Assembly (NCBI GenBank): GCA_907165065.1
Contig: OU015527.1
Coordinates: forward strand, 22,891,686-22,955,685
Direction: 5' to 3'
Length of the DNA: 64,000 bases
From: Caprimulgus europaeus
Taxonomy: Eukaryota > Chordata > Aves > Caprimulgiformes > Caprimulgidae
The translations under genes and the position numbers were made by a program. Under the pieces are notes generated by a model. The model had not been told where the DNA came from. It did not search any database and saw nothing but the letters and a program-made list of their open reading frames with translations. Shown here piece by piece: positions 1-20,240 of the stretch. Within the stretch, counting starts at the first letter, position 1, and the number at the start of each line of letters is the position of its first letter.

Positions 1-547
1 GGAAATATTAAACTTTTTCTGTAGTTCTAGGGCTGATAATGGCAAGTTGGCTGTTGCAGCTGTGGTCTGCAACTGTCTCCCATCATGAGGCAGGTGTGAG
101 TTGATTGGTGGAGGCCTCACCTTTATGAGTTTTGGATGCTGTGGTCAAGATTTTGTCTCATCAGGCTTGTACTGTCTGATGTGAGTGTCAGGTTGCAAGT
201 TGAGAGAGAATAAGAGAGGTAGTGAGCAGGTCCCTGCAATGCAAAGAGAAGTCCTGTTGGTGTCTCTAGTAGGTAAAACAGGACCACAAGAGTGCCAGTG
301 CAGACTCAGGCTGATGTCACAATCCTCTATCTCTGTCTAAAGGCAGCCTATTTGGCATGAAGCAAGGGCTTATCTGCCTTGGAAAATATGCTTCTCAAAC
401 CTCCTAAAGTCTCGTCTTCTTTTTTTTTTTTTTTTTTTAGCTGAAGATTTTTCTTTTCACGACAGATTTAGCCCAGAATTTGCAATGATGTTAATCACTT
501 TAGTTTATGCTTTGCCTCTCATAATTTCATCAGAGCACTAGTGCAAG
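1..547. other. Left-edge stretch without recognised genes
   Basis: No exon, RNA gene or identifiable repeat was recognised. The only notable feature is a T-tract of about 19 bases at 421-439 that ends in TAG and resembles a splice acceptor, with no coding sequence after it. The stretch ends where the LTR begins. Confidence 0.5.
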
Positions 548-945
548 TGTCCTGGGTTTGGTTAGGATAGAGTTAATTGTTCACAGGGAACTGGGAGGGG
601 AGCAGCTGGGGCAGCTGCCCCAGACAGGACAAAGCAGGTATGGAAGGGACAAAGCAGGTATTCCATACCGTGTGATGTCATGTGCAGTGTTTACACAGGG
701 AAGTTCTGGGAAGGTGGGGTATCACACTTCAGGAGCAGGCTGGGAGTCGGGTGGTGGGCCATTTGGTACTATATATCACTTGTATATTTTTTCATTAGTG
801 TTGTTGTTATTGTTTGCTGTTGTTGCCCTCTTCCCTTACCATCCCAGTAAACTGCTCTTTCTCGACCCATGAGCCCCGTTCATTTATATTTTCTCCTCCA
901 CATCCCACTGGGGGGTGAACAAGCGTCTGTGGTTAAACCACTACA
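548..945 (+). mobile_element. 5' LTR of a decayed endogenous retrovirus
   Basis: The element begins TGTCCTGGG and ends CACTACA, so it has the TG...CA ends of a retroviral LTR. It contains a TATA-like ACTATATATCAC near 770. Seven bases beyond the end is a retroviral primer-binding-site-like sequence, followed by gag-like coding remnants, which identifies this as the 5' LTR of a plus-oriented provirus. Blocks such as GGTATTCCATA and the start are shared with the LTRs at 20637 and 32072, so they belong to one wider family. No matching 3' LTR was found downstream. Confidence 0.7.
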
Positions 946-952
946 GTTTATT

Positions 953-970
953 TGGCACCCAGCGTGGGGC
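953..970 (+). other. Retroviral primer binding site (lysine-tRNA-like)
   Basis: The 18 bases TGGCACCCAGCGTGGGGC sit just after the LTR end. They start with the obligatory TGG and differ at two positions from the site, as I remember it, that pairs with tRNA-Lys(1,2). That tRNA is typical of class II (ERVK, betaretrovirus-like) elements. The tRNA assignment is from memory; the position and TGG start are seen directly. Confidence 0.55.
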
Positions 971-1096
971 ATGAAGGGTTGAGATGACAACAGATTTGAC
1001 AACAATGTGTTAAAAAAAATCTATTTTTTTAAATAAATACACATTTAATATAATAGTTAAATAGTCATTGGTCACAGTGTTGTTTTATTTGTTCAC

Positions 1097-2237
1097 ATGG
1101 TCGTCATACGTAAAACCTTACGCACACTGTATGTTCCCTGCAGTGCTGTTTATGAACTCTGTGGGAGGGATCGGGGTTATGATTTTGCCGTACTGTGTGG
1201 TGTTGGCTTACAATATGATCACATCACTGGCCACATGATTGGGTTGTTCTTTGTTCATGGTATTGTTGTCATGTCCATATCTTGTCTATCTAGTAATCGC
1301 ACCCAGCCTATGGGGAGGGCAGAGGGGGATGAATTCCCCCACTCCTTTACCTCCCTTTTCTCATTCAGGGAGAATTTCAAATATCCTTGGGATGCTCTAA
1401 CCATCATGTTTCTATTGCTGGGTCTCTTCAGTGTGTTTCAGATCCTATTGTGGGTTAAACAAATACATAGGAATATTACCCAGAGATTTGCCCCAAGGCT
1501 GGATAATTGTGAGTGGCAGGGTGTGTGGGATAGTATGGGCAAGCACCTGGGGCAGTGGGAACCTCCAGTGTTTTGGAAATTCACAGCCAAACCAGTGCAG
1601 AATCCTGAAGAATTAGTAAAATGTTTGGAAAGAGTGTGTTGTCACCCTGGCAATTCCAGAGACACAGATCATTGCAACGTGCTGGGGCATGGCCCACGCC
1701 TATTGAATCCTATTCAACACTATTCGGTGCCCTCGGGAGGAAGGGAAGGTCTCTGGATTTGGCAGCAAAATGACAAATATTGCAGATAGTCCAGCTCCTG
1801 TAACAGGCACGGCAACTACTTCAGCCCCCACGACAGATACTGCTACTGCACCCAAACCAGAGGTTCAGCCCATGCCAGTATCAATCAGCTCGCTTGGCAA
1901 GGGGGGAAGGAGAACCAGGGCCATTGTGAGAACAGGAGGAAGAGGCAGAACCAGAGATAATCACTCGATCCCCCTCCCTAGGTGAGCTGCGAGATCTGCA
2001 GAAAGACTTCAGCTGCCATCCAGGTGAGCACATTGTTACCTGGCTTCTCTGATACTGGGATATTGGGGCCAGTAGCTGGGAATTAGAGGGCAGGGAAGCC
2101 AGGCAGCTGGGATCTCTGTCTAGGGAAGGTGGCATTGACAAGGCAGTTGGGAAGAAGACACAAACCCTCAGCCTCTGGAGGTGACTTCTGTCAGGTGTGA
2201 GGGAGATACCCCCTCGAAGATGGATGTTGCATGTCAC
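1097..2237 (+). pseudogene. Decayed ERV gag region, 5' part (before the nested LTR)
   Basis: An open frame of 230 codons runs from 1097 to 1789. It contains two hydrophobic stretches, around 1234-1290 and 1399-1455. The second (LTIMFLLLGLFSVFQILLWV) is long enough for a membrane helix, which is unusual ahead of gag. A second frame (1770-1985) is rich in Thr, Pro and Ala and then in basic residues. From about 1980 a capsid-like stretch can be read (for example ELRDLQKDFSCHP, then GASSWELEGREARQLGSLSR) with in-frame stops. The frames are broken by stops and shifts, so this is a remnant and no functional protein is expected. The region is cut at 2237 by a solo LTR and continues at 3387. Confidence 0.55.
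2233..2237 (+). repeat. Target site duplication, left copy (GTCAC)
   Basis: GTCAC directly precedes the TG that opens the solo LTR and is repeated exactly at 3387-3391. A 5-bp duplication is typical of ERVL-type integration. Confidence 0.85.
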
Positions 2238-3386
2238 TGTATTGGGTTTGCGTGGCAAGGTTTTTGGTAGCAGTGGGGGAGGGGACATGGGGTGGCTTCT
2301 GTGAGAGAAGCTGCCAGAAGCTTCCCCCATGTCCGACCCGACACAGCCAATGCCAGCGGCTACAGGAACGGACCCGCCGCTGGCCAAGGCCGAGCCCATC
2401 AGTAACGTCTCTGTGATAACATAATTAAGAAAAAAAAAGGAAGGGAGAGAAAAAAAAAGCTGCAAACTTTGCAGCTGGAGAGAGAAGTGAGAAGATGTGA
2501 GAGAAAACAACTTCGCAGACACCAAGGTCAGTGAGGAAGGAGGGGGAGGATGGGCTCCGGCGCCGGAGCAGAGATTCCCCCCGCAACCTGTGGTGAAGAC
2601 CATGGTGGAGCAGGCTGTCCCCCTGCAGCCCATGGAGGTCCATGGTGGAGCAGATGACCACCTGTAGCCCGTGGAGGACCCCACGCCGGAGCAGGTGGAT
2701 GCCGAAGGAGGCTGTGACCCCGCGGGAAGCCCGCGCTGGAGCAGGTTCCTGTCAGGACCTGTAGCCCGTGGAGAGAGGAGCCCACGCTGGAGCAGGTTTG
2801 CTGGCAGGACTTGTGACCCCGTGGGGGACCCATGCTGGAGCAGTCCCTTCCTGAAGGACTGCACACCGTGGAATGGACCCATGCTAAAGCAGTTTGTGAA
2901 GAACTGTCAGTCATGGGAAGGACTCACGTTGGAGCAGTTGGTGGAGGACTGTCTCCCGTGAGAGGGACCCCACGCTGGTGCGGGGGAAGGAGACCTCCCC
3001 CTGAGGAGGAAGCAGCGGCAGAAACAAAGTGTGATGAACTGACCCCAACCCCATTCCCTGTCCCCCTGTGCTGCTGGGGGGAGGAGGTGGAAAATCGGGA
3101 AAGAGATTAAGCCCGGGAAGAAGGGAGGGATGGGGGAGGTGTTTTAAGATTTGGTTTTACTTCTCATTCTCCTCTGATTTTGATTTGTAATAAAGTAAAT
3201 TTGTTTTTTTCCCCCAAGTCGAGTCTGTTTTGCCCGTGCCAGTAATTGGTGAGTGATCTCTCTCCGTCCTTATCTCCACCCATGAGCTTTTCGTTATAAT
3301 TTTCTCCCCCTGCCCATTTGAGGAGGGGGAGTGATAGAGTGGGCTTTGGTGGGCATCCGGTCTCTAGCCAGGGTCAACCCATCACA
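2238..3386 (+). mobile_element. Solo LTR (family B) nested in older provirus
   Basis: The LTR is about 1149 bp, begins TGTATTGGGTTTGCG and ends CATCACA, and has perfect 5-bp GTCAC duplications on both sides. No internal retroviral sequence accompanies it, so it is a recombination-derived solo LTR. A polyadenylation signal (AATAAA) lies at about 3189-3194. The middle part (about 2580-2990) is a GC-rich array of degenerate repeats. It splits the gag remnant of the surrounding provirus and must therefore be younger. A fragment of the same family lies in the opposite orientation near 40930-41220. The family resembles the ERVL-type LTRs common in birds; this assignment is from memory. Confidence 0.85.
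2580..2990 (+). repeat. Degenerate GC-rich repeat array inside the LTR
   Basis: The motif (C)CCACGCTGGAGCAGGT and variants recurs at irregular intervals of about 45-65 bp, alternating with GGACTGTAGCCCGTGGAGG-like spacers. At least seven copies can be counted. The array explains why several overlapping frames stay open on both strands here. Confidence 0.7.
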
Positions 3387-3391
3387 GTCAC
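3387..3391 (+). repeat. Target site duplication, right copy (GTCAC)
   Basis: This is an exact repeat of 2233-2237, immediately after the CA that closes the solo LTR. Confidence 0.85.
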
Positions 3392-4110
3392 CCAGACAAG
3401 TGGATCACAAGGGAGAAAGGTATCCGGTATTTGAGGGAATTAGTTGTGCTGGAGGTGATTTATAATGATCCAGATAACAAACAGTTACCCACAGACCCAA
3501 TGAAGTCCAGTGCACATGATCCACCTGGCGAAAGTTTTTACAGAGTGCACCATCATCATACACCAACTCATTGGCCGTCATGTCCTGGAGAGAAGATGAG
3601 GGATGAACAGTGGATGAGTTAGCTGGTCAACCTCGGCCATATAAAGGAAGTCTCTCATCCTCCATATGAGCCTGAGTCTTGGTTGTGGAAAAACTGACCT
3701 GGGAAATCCAGCAACATAAAGAGGGTATGTCCAGTTCTCCACCTGACGGACCAGTGTCTCAGCTGTCAGGAGCCAGCATCCCTCTGCTCAAGAGAAAGGA
3801 CATAGAGGATACACACCATGAAGCACACTGTGGTTTTACTTGTGTGACCATGGAGAAGACATGAGGAGGTGGGATGGAAAACCTACCTTGATCCTAGGAG
3901 CATGGGTACATGACTTACAAGTTAAAACAATCGCTTGTGAGTACATCCCATCAGCAGCCGTATGTCCCATTTGTTGAAGTACTTCCTGGCCTGATGTGTT
4001 GGGCCTTTCCCCCATGTCAGACAGAACCATTTCCAGACAGCTCCAAAACAGATCCACCAGTGGCAAAACCTGATTCCATTCCCTGACCACCATTAAACAC
4101 TTTTTCCACT
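3392..4110 (+). pseudogene. Decayed ERV gag region, 3' part (after the nested LTR)
   Basis: This continues the gag-like coding of 1980-2237 on the far side of the solo LTR. Recognisable pieces lie in different frames, such as YLRELVVLEVIYNDPDNKQL at 3431-3490, a serine-rich stretch near 3540-3660 and YLCDHGEDMRRWDGKP near 3838-3885. Frameshifts and stops separate them. Coding resemblance fades after about 3915. No protease, reverse transcriptase, integrase or env remnant was seen, so the provirus is truncated here. Confidence 0.5.
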
Positions 4111-4129
4111 GTGAGGGTGACTGAGCATT

Positions 4130-4285
4130 GGCGCAAGTTGCCCAGGGAATTGCAGATATTCAAAAGCCATGTAGACAGGTCCTGGGCACCTGGGTGGAGG
4201 TGACCCTGCTTGGCAGTGGTGGGATTGGATTCAAACTACCTCCAGAGGTCCTTTCCAACCTCAACTAATCTCTGATTCCATGTAG
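4130..4285 (+). mobile_element. CR1 LINE fragment, 3' end
   Basis: The sequence from GCCCAGGGAATTG to TCCAGAGGTCCTTTCCAACC, followed by CTGATTCCATG, matches the CR1 3' end: the GGTCC(C/T)TTCCAACCTCAA block, then a degenerate terminal ATTCTATG repeat. It is plus-oriented, heavily 5'-truncated and about 150 bp long. Confidence 0.75.
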
Positions 4286-5340
4286 GATATTCCTTCCTTG
4301 GTTTCTGGACTTTGTGGACGCTGCAGAACTCTTGCAAAGGGTTTTGTTGATCTGAACTGGCTCCATTATAAGAGAACCTGTTTCAGTCGATGAGACAGCC
4401 CTACTCACAAATGGAGAACCATGAGTAACACTGATATCCTACCCTTGCTCTACCAAGTAGCTCCTGACAGCGTTGCTCTTAGATAACTGCAACCAAGGGA
4501 TCACATGAAGATGCCAGAAATGAATGCAATACAGTTGCTACGTATTATAATAATGTTATAATATTAAGAACCATCCAGGTTAATGAAGAATGAATTTTGA
4601 TGGAACCAGAACTGGTGCCCAGCAACATCTTTGGGATAAATAGCTTCAACCCACAGACAGCAGGCATGTGTGACAGACCAAGCTTAGCATGCCTGTCTCA
4701 AACACCACTTGGACACTGCCCAGAATAAAATGAGAAAGCCAGTACAGCAACTTGCAATATTCTGTAGAGCAGCTTGTGCTTCCTACTCTGCAACAGGCGG
4801 CTTCTGCGGCTGCGCAAATGCCAGGTCAACCAAAGGACACTAGCGTTATGGGGGCACCTGACAAGTAGTGACCCCTAAAAGATCTGGGCACGTGTGCACA
4901 AGGACTGGCTGGAACATGCAATTGTCGCATGCACACCCAAAATGTGTTGCTGTCATGGAAGCTACAGTTAGAAAGAGGAGGCTGGAAACCCAGAATAGAC
5001 TATTTAAGAACCATTAAAACCCAAGACAATAGGGATTGGTCATGTTTGTACAGATACAAAACAGCTATCAGGTTCATATTTGTGATTTTTTTTTTAACCA
5101 AATACCTGTTTAAAACCTGAGGACAGCATTTTAAATTTCATTTCATTGCAAGAATTGGTTTTAAAAATTTCCCTTCCCTCTTATGATGAATCCTCTGCAC
5201 AACAGAAGATTCTTAATCTAAACACAGTACAACTGATTCCTGTAGTTAAATGATCTAAGCCCATACTACTGATTTAATTTAAATTACAGTCAATGATTTT
5301 AACCAGAAACATAAAACAAAATCCCACCAGTGAAAATCAC
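4286..5340. other. Spacer before RIOK2 3' end, nothing recognised
   Basis: AT-rich sequence without recognisable exons. The stretch 4640-4980 is richer in GC than its surroundings and may be a remnant of an old mobile element, but no diagnostic motif was found. Confidence 0.4.
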
Positions 5341-5356
5341 AGGAACCAGAATGAAG

Positions 5357-5362
5357 TTTATT
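5357..5362 (-). terminator. RIOK2: Candidate RIOK2 polyadenylation signal
   Basis: TTTATT on the plus strand reads AATAAA on the minus strand, about 140 bases after the RIOK2 stop codon. Other signals may be used further downstream. The position fits a short 3' UTR but is unproven. Confidence 0.4.
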
Positions 5363-5498
5363 ATCTTTCAGAAAAACATTTAGTTGTATACAAGAGAAGA
5401 GACTGCTCCATTATATAAATGGATTATTTGTTACTAGCATAATTCCTTCAACTGAATACATTGTGAGTTTTCTCATGTTCTATGGCAGCTTTAATAAC

Positions 5499-15883
<10,385 letters not shown>

Positions 15884-16480
15884 GGCCGCTGCGGTCAGTA
15901 CACGCTGACGGCGCGCACACGCCACTCAGTCCGAAAAAGAGCCCAGCTAGGCTCCCCCGCCCGCGCGGAAATACGTCAGCACCAAGGCGCCACTCCGGCG
16001 CGTGCGCAGAGCGATAAACTGCGCAGCGAGAGCGCGCCGGGACGAGGCTGACGCGTGTTTGGGTCCTGGCAGCTGCGTACACTCATGTCCTCGGCTGGAT
16101 CTTTGTATGCTTCATTCGCCACCGGGTCGTACCGACTGGAAACCGAAGCGGAAGAAGCCTCTGCCCCGAGGTTAGTCTGGCCTCTCTCCTTGCTGCGAGT
16201 GAGGTGGTTGGGTGGCGCGTGCATCTGCCAAGACCGACTCTCTAGAAGAAACGCCACTCCTGAGGCACGCGCAAAGTAATCAGCCCTTGGCGGCGCGAGC
16301 GCGACCCGTCGGGATCCGCCCCCCCCCGCCGCCTGCCCACCCTCGGGGTGGCCGCAAGCCTCCGCTGCAACTGCGGCTGCGCGTAGGGAGGTGCCTATGG
16401 ACTACGGCTTCCGCGGGGGGGCGCTCTGTGCGCTCGCGCCGCAGCGCCGCGGGTACCCCGCTGTTCCCTGGCGAGGGAAT

Positions 16481-19075
16481 GTTAACGTAGTTTCCACTGG
16501 CCACTTGAAATAAATGTTTTTAACAACATGCACACAGAGGAACAGTTAATAACTAGCAGCATCACTATAAAATTATTTATTTAACAATGGGCTATTTACA
16601 TATGAAATCTAAACTTTCACCTCACATTTTCTCTTATTCAAAGATGCACCAAACAAAACCATTCAGGTAATATAATCTGTTTGATATTATTAACTTTGAC
16701 TAGCTTAAGGGAAAGCTGTGTTGTGAGTAGGAATCTCCATCGGAGAGATTCTTTGATTCCTTCTCCTTAAAACTACTCTGATGCTTCAGAAAACTCAATT
16801 TCAACTCTGTTGGAGACCACTACAGTACACAAGGCCATGCAGTGCCAAAATCTGAAATGTATCCATAACCCTAGCAATATTTGCTTTTGTCACATGGCAC
16901 TGATAGGCTCTTCATTCTTTGCACTGAAAAGTAATATCAAAACATTCATGCAAAAACATCAGTGTGGATATCTAACCTTGGAAATCACCATGTAATCTTA
17001 GGCAACACCAACTTTGGTAGGATTTTTAGTCTAATATAGATGACAAGAGCTCTCTATGACACATCGGGTCTCCATATGAATCAGCGAGGTCTCACTCACT
17101 GGCATAACCATACATGAGTTATGACAGCTCTGCATTTCTGCTAAAATAAGAATATTAGAAATATTTCATGGAAAAAGGATGTAATCCATGACATGATGGA
17201 GGAAATGCGCAAGTTAAATAATAATTGACTTGTTCAGTTATCTGTGAGACTGTCTGAGTAAAACAAGTTTCTCCAGTATGCCAGCCCAGCAACCCCCTAG
17301 AGAAGAAGCAGGCCTCCATTCTCCAAGGGACTAGTCCTTGCTAGCTGTGTTCTCCCTTCCTTCCTACTGTGTGGGCCATATTATCCAGAAGGCTTCATTT
17401 CTTACAAACCAACTTATTTTTTAAATTTTATCAACTGTTGGCCACAACAACCTATTTGTATATATGTGTACTCTGAGAAATAAATTTCAAAATGCAGCTG
17501 TAAGCACTTTGCAGACACTTTGAGACTTGTAAAATAGAGAATTGCCTCATCTGTCAGCACCCCACACAAGCTCTCCATCCTCATACTTTCAGGGAACTTT
17601 TAACAGCTTGGGTGTTTGAATGTGTGAAAGAATTGTATTAGGACAGTATTAGAGGAGATAAGGAAAACATACTGCTATAGCTACAACTGCTTGGTTTTAC
17701 CCTTGATTTACACCATCCAGCATGAGAAAGGATAACATAATCCATAACCTGGTTCTATAAATCAATGGCCATGCTTGTAGAATGAATTACTTCTCATCAT
17801 TAGTCAAGGGAACACAGTTTCCTGTATCACACCCTTCAGGTATCTTGCTTTCTTTGTATTTTTTACTCTGATGAAAAAAGTCTGTAAGAGTATGACAGTA
17901 TTGGATCCTAAGAAAAAAGAAAGATACCATATGACCTCCAGTGACATATCTTCTTAGGCATGCTATTTATAGAATTAACTGGTGAAGATAGCATCACAAA
18001 CATCCAAGACTGTAGACCTTCATATATTATGTAGTTCAGCATGAGGAGATTCTGCTTCTGCTCAGATCTGGACAGAGGTCAGCCAGAACCGAACAAAAAT
18101 GTCTGTCCAGGAGTGTTACCGTGGCAAGGATCTTATGAGGATAAGCCTTTCTGAGACAGAAGATGGACAATAACCCATCCAAGCCATGCAATAATAGAGC
18201 TACAAGGCTTCTGGAAAATAGGGAGAACAAACAGGGTGAGCTGCCACCAGCCTTGAAAAGCTTTAGATGTATTCTTGCTGTGACAGTCTAAAGTGAAAGA
18301 CAGGTTCCAGGAATGCAAGGAACTGTACTACCTTATTATTATCAAATTATTATTATTCTCCTAGAGCAGTACAAAATTAAAGGTGGTAGGAGTTACTCCT
18401 TAACAGAAAAAAAAGCACAAATATTTATTGGAGAACATTGAAGCAAAACCAAACCATAGGTTATGTTCTCAGAGCCACAGCTTCACTGATGAATAGAAAG
18501 TGACATAAAGCAAAAGCCAGATTTTCTTCCTGAGTTGTAGCAATTTACATTCATTTTAACGGCTAAATAAGCTCAGATTTTTGTTTCTGCTTTCTTATTC
18601 TGTTAATATAGGCATGACTGATAAAATAGAAAGTTTTTTTCTTGGATTCATTTTTTCCGAAAGATTTCCAAATAAAGGGGAATCCAAGGGAATAAGTTTG
18701 CCTCTCACTATTTTGAATATTGACTATGAATATTGACTGAGAGTGAGTGCAAAACCACATGGTCACAGCTGTGGGTGAAATCACCACATTATCTGTATTG
18801 CCTTCTGTTTAGTTTGCAAACTGCAGGTTGCATCTATAAAGTAAACAGCTCCTGATATGGAATGCTCCCCATGATTGTCACCTTCAGGAGTACCATGGGT
18901 GTTTGCTCTGTGTCTAAAACTTGTTGCCTTCCTGAAGGTAAGGTGGCTGAAAAGGCAGCCCTAGTGGAGTCAGTGCGGGCAGCAGGCATTCTCTGCAGGT
19001 GTTTCCCAAAGGTGGGCACTAGGTGTTCTAGTACCTGCACTAGGTAGAACTGTCAGGCTCCGAACCCAGCATCAG
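16481..19075. other. Spacer between RIOK2 and RGMB promoters
   Basis: About 2.6 kb of AT-rich DNA without recognisable exons, LTRs or CR1 copies. Short open frames are no longer than chance. The spacer may contain enhancers, but nothing in the sequence proves it. Confidence 0.5.
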
Positions 19076-20240
19076 GGCGCAAGGCCAGAGTGCATGCAGC
19101 CCAAAGCCCCGCCCCGCCGCCGCCATACCCGCACCCGCCCCCTCTTGGCGTGGCCAGCGCCGCGCGGGCCGCCAGCGAGACCCGCCCTCCGCGCGTATGC
19201 CGGCGTAGCCAATCACCGCCGCGGGGAGCAGTTGGAGCCGCCCGCGGCCGAGTGACGTCGCAAGGGGCGGAGCAGGAGGGCGGGGCCGCGGCCGGAGGGA
19301 GGGTGGGGGCGCTTTTTGCACAGCGCCCTGGGGCGGGAGAAAAGGCGCGAGGAGGTGGGGGAGCTGGGGCCGCCCCTCCCGCTCGAATCAGTCCCACCTC
19401 GGGGGCGGGGCCCCGGCCGCGCGAACGGCACGTCGTGGGGGTTGTCGGGCAGGCAGAACAGCCAATGAGAGGCGGCGGGGCGGGCGCGGTGCGCGCGGGG
19501 CCTGCGGGCTGCTCGGGGCTGCGGACCGCTGCTGTCCTTCCCTCCTTCGCCCGCTCACCTCAGCGGCTCCTTCCCTTTGTGCTCTTCCCCTGCCGCCATG
19601 CCGCGCTGCCCCGCGCCCGCCTCGTTGTGGCCTGGCGGCTTCCGCTCATCGCCGCCCCGCTGAAGGAGAAGGAGGAGGAGGAAGCAGCGAGGTTGGCCGC
19701 CTGCCGCCTCATGCCGCGGCCCCGTCCCGCCGCCAGCTCGGGCACCTGCATGGACGGGCATGGGGAGAGCTGCACCTTCCCTCGCCGCTGGGACTGAGCC
19801 GCGGCGCCGCCCCGGGCGGTGCCGCCCGTCGCTCGCCGCCCTCGGCCTCCTCGCCACCCTGGGGCTGCTCCTGGGCTCAGGTAGCGGGGCGGGCCGGGGC
19901 CCAAGCAGGACCGCAGTGCGTGAGGCCGGGGAGCGCCGCCGATGCGGGGCAATTCAGCCGCAGCCCCGCCCCGGCCTGGCTACGGTGGGAGGGTGTTACG
20001 CGCTCGGGCAGCGCGGGGCGCGGGCGAGTGCGGGGTTGCGAGCGGTGTCTGCTTGGGCGTGCCTTTCCTGCCGCGTGGGCAGCGTGCGGGTAGCGCCCTG
20101 CGCGAGGCGGGCGGGAGCCTGCGGGTGGGAAGGCTGGCGCAGCGCTGGAGGTGACGGGTGCGAAGCCGGGCGGCGCCAGGCTATGCGGCGGCCTGCCCGA
20201 AGGCGCGGGGAGCCGCTGTGCCTTTTTGCTTCAGGAAGAG
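19076..20240 (+). promoter_or_regulatory. RGMB: CpG island and promoter of RGMB
   Basis: Very GC-rich sequence around the RGMB start. Visible elements are CCAAT boxes at 19209-19213 and 19462-19466, a CRE-like TGACGTCG at 19253-19260, and GC boxes at 19264-19270, 19278-19285 and 19401-19410. No clear TATA box. The 5' UTR probably begins around 19480-19560, judging by the elements; this is inference. Many chance open frames run through it on both strands. Confidence 0.75.
19760..19880 (+). CDS. RGMB: RGMB coding exon 1 (signal peptide)
   Basis: ATG at 19760 (context GGGCATGG), 40 codons plus one base, donor GGCTCAG|GTAGCG. It encodes an Arg/Pro-rich start and the hydrophobic signal core. ATGs at 19711 and 19750 are in another frame and do not lead into the donor. 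Confidence 0.9.

Noticed and set aside
1881..2882. 333-codon minus-strand open frame
   Set aside because: It lies almost wholly inside the solo LTR and its repeat array, which keeps several frames open. The translation is Ser/Pro/Gly-rich and repetitive.
19090..19797. 235-codon plus-strand frame and several minus-strand frames in the RGMB promoter
   Set aside because: GC-rich DNA has few stop codons. The frame does not lead into the RGMB splice donor, and the translation is low-complexity Arg/Ala/Pro.
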